NCBI RefSeq assembly: GCF_030406775.1
Contig: NZ_CP129119.1
Location: forward strand, 62,001 to 126,000
From: Sporosarcina trichiuri
GTDB taxonomy: Bacteria > Bacillota > Bacilli > Bacillales_A > Planococcaceae
DNA: 64,000 nucleotides
Direction of reading: 5' to 3'
Shown: piece by piece, positions 61,034 through 64,000 of the stretch
Layout: every line of letters starts with the position of its first letter
Numbering within the stretch: position 1 is the stretch's first letter
The notes under the pieces: model-generated
Told to the model about the DNA's origin: nothing
The model's input: the letters and a program-made list of their open reading frames with translations, nothing else
The model's database searches: none
Made by a program: the position numbers and the translations under genes

Positions 61034-63088
61034 ATGGCTAAACAAGACAACAATGGTATGGATCCTAAGGACAAACAGCTGGAACAGTACCGAAAACAGA
61101 ATACCGGACCGGACAAACCGATGACCGACGAAAGCGGCATGAAGACTGCGAACGACCAGAAGACTCTTCGTGCAGGGAAGCGGGGCCCGCTGCTGATGCA
61201 GGATTTCCACTTCTATAAGAAGCAGTCCCATTTTAACCGGGAACGGATTCCTGAAAAAGTTGTCCATGCCCGCGGATTCGGCGTCTATGGCGACTTTGAA
61301 CTGTACGAGTCGATGGAAGACTATACGATGGCGAAATTCCTGCAGGGGAAAGGGAAGAAGACGCCCGTATTCGTCCGTTTCTCGAACTTCGTCGGCAATA
61401 GGGGGTCGAAGGACACGGCCGTGGATATCCGCGGATTTGCAGTGAAATTCTATACGGAGGAAGGGAACTATGATTCGCTGGCCCTCCAGTTCCCTGTGTT
61501 CCTGCTCGCGGACGCTATGAAATTCATGGACGTGACACACGCGGCGAAACCGAACCCGAAAACGCATATTCCGCAGGCGACGGTGGCTCATGACAGCTTC
61601 TGGGATTATGTGGTGAACAATCCGGAGGCTGCTCATATGGTGATGTGGCTGATGTCCATGCGCGGCAGACCGAGAAGCTGGCGGATGATGGAGGGCTATC
61701 CCGTCAATACGTTCCGGTTCGTGAATAAGGAGGGCGAGTCGACATTCTTCCGGCTCGTCTGGAAACCGATCCTCGGTGTCCATTCCCTCATGCTGGATGA
61801 AGCCAATGCGATCGGCGGCGTGGATCCCGATTTCCATCGGCGCGACATCGTCCAGGCGATCGAGAACGGGGCGTATCCTGAATACGAACTCGGTGTCCAG
61901 ATGATCGCTGAAGAGGACGAATTCAAGTATGACTTCGATATTCTGGATGACACGAAACTATGGCCGGAAGAACTCATCCCGCCGAAGTTCGTCGGTAAAA
62001 TGACTTTGAACCGCCTCATGGACAATTTCTTCGCTGAAGAAGAACAGTCCGCCTTCAATCCGAGCAACCTTGTGCCGGGTATTGAATTTTCAAATGATCC
62101 GGTTCTCCAGGGACGTTCATTCGCCTATCGGGATACGGAACTCTACCGACAGAACACTGCAAACTACGAGGAATTGCCGGTGAACCGTCCGATCGCCGAT
62201 GTGCAGAACAACTTCCGGGACAGCTACTCGAAGTATGATATCGAAACGGACACCGTCCACTACCATAACAATTCACTGGCGGATAACACACCGTCGGAAA
62301 CAGCGCCGGAAGAAGGCGGGTACGAGAATTACCCAGGGAAGGTCGAAGGCCATGTGACACGGGAGCACCCGAGTGATTCATTCCAGGATTATTATTCACA
62401 GGCAAGGATCTTCTGGAACAGCCTGTCCATACCTGAAAAACAGGATTTAGTGGAATCGTTCAGTTTCCACATCGGAGCGGTCAAAGACAAACAATTGCGT
62501 CAGCGGAACGTTGAATTCTGGGCGAATGTCGATACGGAAATGGCCACCTTGATCGCTGGGAATATCGGGGTGGAACCGCCCAAAACCAAGAACGTCGACG
62601 TGGATACCCAATATGCTTCACTGAGCCAGCTGAATTCACCGCACTCTGCCAAGACCATGAAAGTGGGAGTCCTTGTTGGAGAAGGCTTCAATGGAAGAGA
62701 AGTGAAAAAAACACTGGAAGCTTTCATGGAAAACGGCATCCTGTTTGAAACTATTTCCGAAAAACAGGGTATGCTGAAAGCGGACGACGGAACCGAACTG
62801 GAAGTGCTCAAATCATTCATCGCCGTCCACCCTGCTCTCTATGATGCCATCTATGTGGTCGGAGGCAAATCACCGATGCAGATGAAATTCGACTCCGATG
62901 TCATGGATTATGTCCGAGTGCACTACTCGCACAAGAAGCCGATCGGAGTTGCAGCAGGAGCTGAACAGTACGTCGCAATGAGTGAGATGAACAACATGGA
63001 AGGCGTTGTCTATGCGAAGGACAGCGGGGCATTCACGGACCAGTTCGTCGAAGCGATTGCACAGCAGCGCTTCTGGAACCGGAAATGA
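61034..63088 (+). CDS. Catalase-like haem protein with DJ-1-type C-terminal domain
   Basis: ATG 61034 follows AGGAGGATGAGTGGAA and gives 684 residues. The catalase core (about 30-500) keeps VVHARG with the distal His, the RFS segment and the haem-iron Tyr in SFAYRDTEL. It also keeps PVNRP. The C-terminal 150 residues form a DJ-1/GATase1-like domain (KVGVLVGEGFNGREVKKTL, then YVVGGKSP), as in large-subunit HPII-type catalases. The usual GNWDLVGNN-PVFF stretch is GNYDSLALQFPVFL here, so the conserved distal Asn is not at its place, and HGYF is YGDF. It may be a divergent catalase or another haem peroxide enzyme. It stands alone. Confidence 0.85.
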   Translation: MAKQDNNGMDPKDKQLEQYRKQNTGPDKPMTDESGMKTANDQKTLRAGKRGPLLMQDFHFYKKQSHFNRERIPEKVVHARGFGVYGDFELYESMEDYTMAKFLQGKGKKTPVFVRFSNFVGNRGSKDTAVDIRGFAVKFYTEEGNYDSLALQFPVFLLADAMKFMDVTHAAKPNPKTHIPQATVAHDSFWDYVVNNPEAAHMVMWLMSMRGRPRSWRMMEGYPVNTFRFVNKEGESTFFRLVWKPILGVHSLMLDEANAIGGVDPDFHRRDIVQAIENGAYPEYELGVQMIAEEDEFKYDFDILDDTKLWPEELIPPKFVGKMTLNRLMDNFFAEEEQSAFNPSNLVPGIEFSNDPVLQGRSFAYRDTELYRQNTANYEELPVNRPIADVQNNFRDSYSKYDIETDTVHYHNNSLADNTPSETAPEEGGYENYPGKVEGHVTREHPSDSFQDYYSQARIFWNSLSIPEKQDLVESFSFHIGAVKDKQLRQRNVEFWANVDTEMATLIAGNIGVEPPKTKNVDVDTQYASLSQLNSPHSAKTMKVGVLVGEGFNGREVKKTLEAFMENGILFETISEKQGMLKADDGTELEVLKSFIAVHPALYDAIYVVGGKSPMQMKFDSDVMDYVRVHYSHKKPIGVAAGAEQYVAMSEMNNMEGVVYAKDSGAFTDQFVEAIAQQRFWNRK

Positions 63089-63105
63089 GTGTGAACTGAC
63101 CCTGA

Positions 63106-63147
63106 CAGGGCAGGCAATTGTGAATTGCACTTGCCTGCCCTGTTTTC
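63106..63147 (+). terminator. Terminator of the catalase-like gene
   Basis: CAGGGCAGGCAA pairs with TTGCCTGCCCTG around a 13-nt loop; TTTTCC follows. Confidence 0.93.
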
Positions 63148-63177
63148 CTGTAAAGAACAGAAAAGGGAGGACGCGAA

Positions 63178-64000
63178 ATGCCGTTGAACGTCACACAGAA
63201 ACTGATTGAAAATCATTTAGTGTCGGGAGAGATGACACCCGGCAGTGAAATCGGTCTGAAGATCGACCAGACACTGACGCAGGATGCCACCGGGACGATG
63301 GTCATGCTGGAACTGGAAGCGATGGGTGTCAAACGAGCACAGACGGAAGCGTCCGCACAATATGTGGATCACAATGTCATCCAGGTCGACAACAAGAATG
63401 CGGATGATCACCTGTTCCTGCAAAGTGCTACACAGCGCTTCGGACTCTATTACAGCAGACCTGGAAATGGGGTCAGCCATCCCGTCCATATGCAGAGACT
63501 TGCTGTGCCTGGGAAAACACTGCTTGGCTCGGACAGCCATACGTGCGCGAATGGCTGCATGGGGATGCTTGCGATGGGAGCCGGCGGTCTCGACGTGGCG
63601 CTGGCGATTGCAGGCAATCCGATATACATCAAGATGCCGCAAATATGGGGAGTCCGTCTGTCCGGACAGCTGCCGGATTGGGTGAGTGCGAAGGATGTGA
63701 TCCTGGAGATGCTCCGGCGCCATGGCGTGAAAGGCGGCGTGGGCAAGATCATTGAATATTACGGCCCTGGACTCGAACATCTGAGTGCCATGGACCGCCA
63801 CGTCATCGCCAACATGGGGGCGGAGCTCGGTGCAACAGCGACAGTGTTCCCGTCTGATGAGGAAATCCGGCATTTCCTCAAGACACAGGGCCGTGAACAG
63901 GACTGGACAGAATTGAAGGCGGATGAAGGAGCAGAGTACGATCTGTACGAAGAGATCGATCTGTCGGCATTGGAGCCCCTGGTTGCGAAACCGTCCAGTC
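63178..64000 (+). CDS. Aconitase-family hydratase, N-terminal part (cut by window end)
   Basis: ATG 63178 follows AAAAGGGAGGACGCGAA and is open to the window end (274 codons). The start NVTQKLIENHLVSGEMTPG and the blocks LLGSDSHTCANGCMGMLAMG, GGLDVALAIAGNP and VKGGVGKIIEYYGPGLEHLS are those of the aconitase superfamily, the GSDSHT block being near the iron-sulphur Cys. It is nearest to the aconitate hydratase/3-isopropylmalate dehydratase large-subunit type. The [4Fe-4S] Cys ligands beyond this region are outside the window, so the exact reaction stays open. Confidence 0.88.
   Translation, partial: MPLNVTQKLIENHLVSGEMTPGSEIGLKIDQTLTQDATGTMVMLELEAMGVKRAQTEASAQYVDHNVIQVDNKNADDHLFLQSATQRFGLYYSRPGNGVSHPVHMQRLAVPGKTLLGSDSHTCANGCMGMLAMGAGGLDVALAIAGNPIYIKMPQIWGVRLSGQLPDWVSAKDVILEMLRRHGVKGGVGKIIEYYGPGLEHLSAMDRHVIANMGAELGATATVFPSDEEIRHFLKTQGREQDWTELKADEGAEYDLYEEIDLSALEPLVAKPSS

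Overview
The window looks like a chromosomal segment of a moderately GC-rich (roughly 50-55% by eye) member of the Bacillales, most likely Planococcaceae. The reasons are strong AGGAGG-type ribosome sites, frequent GTG and TTG starts, a T-box upstream of argS, a guanidine-I riboswitch, Zur-like and Fur-like operators, YdhK, DUF4396 and DUF2243 proteins, and a Bacillus-type amiE-nagZ-namZ muropeptide recycling set. The family-level call is inference. No rRNA, tRNA, CRISPR array, integrase or transposase was recognised.

Layout. 0-5.8 kb: the start of a sensor kinase, a YdhK lipoprotein, a DUF4396 membrane protein, a pyruvate-oxidase-like enzyme, a D,D-carboxypeptidase and a bile-acid/sodium symporter family transporter. 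5.9-15 kb: an AT-richer accessory island. Its core is two divergent arms, each pairing a nucleotide pyrophosphohydrolase (MazG-like on the left, NUDIX on the right) in overlapping reading frames with a large PLD-nuclease/SF2-helicase fusion. It is followed by a broken Ltp-repeat surface protein and a Phd/Doc-like toxin-antitoxin pair. 15-29 kb: a response regulator, a phosphotransferase, small unknown genes, T-box-argS, a GNAT, a NUDIX gene broken by one stop codon, an ECF sigma/anti-sigma pair with a visible self-type promoter, a class II Fic protein, a LysM-GH18 glycosidase and a cold-shock protein. Copies of a palindromic repeat (GTTTGTTT arms) are scattered through 13-25 kb.

29-49 kb: the amiE-nagZ-namZ wall recycling cluster, a cupin, a ferredoxin-reductase-like gene behind a Fur-type box, a VWA lipoprotein, a zinc-type alcohol dehydrogenase, a CorA-like protein, a TrkA-C protein, a 51-bp tandem repeat, a guanidine-I riboswitch in front of a 14-TM MFS exporter, a YibE/F pair, and a CtaG/DUF2243 pair. 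49-57.6 kb: a zinc-starvation region with a cysteine-poor L33 paralogue, znuA-znuC-znuB and two CobW GTPases (one with a DUF318 permease and a DUF1980 protein). Three Zur-like boxes lie here. 57.7-64 kb: a TetR-MATE efflux pair sharing a long operator-like motif, a YhfC-type membrane protein, a catalase-like protein with a DJ-1-like tail and an altered active site, and the start of an aconitase-family gene.

How parts work together. The zinc genes form a coherent response (import, zinc-sparing ribosomal protein, metallochaperone GTPases). amiE, nagZ and namZ would strip peptides and sugars from wall fragments. The TetR probably controls itself and the MATE pump. The two helicase arms are the best candidate for an undescribed system, probably anti-phage or anti-foreign-DNA; this is inference from domain content and context.
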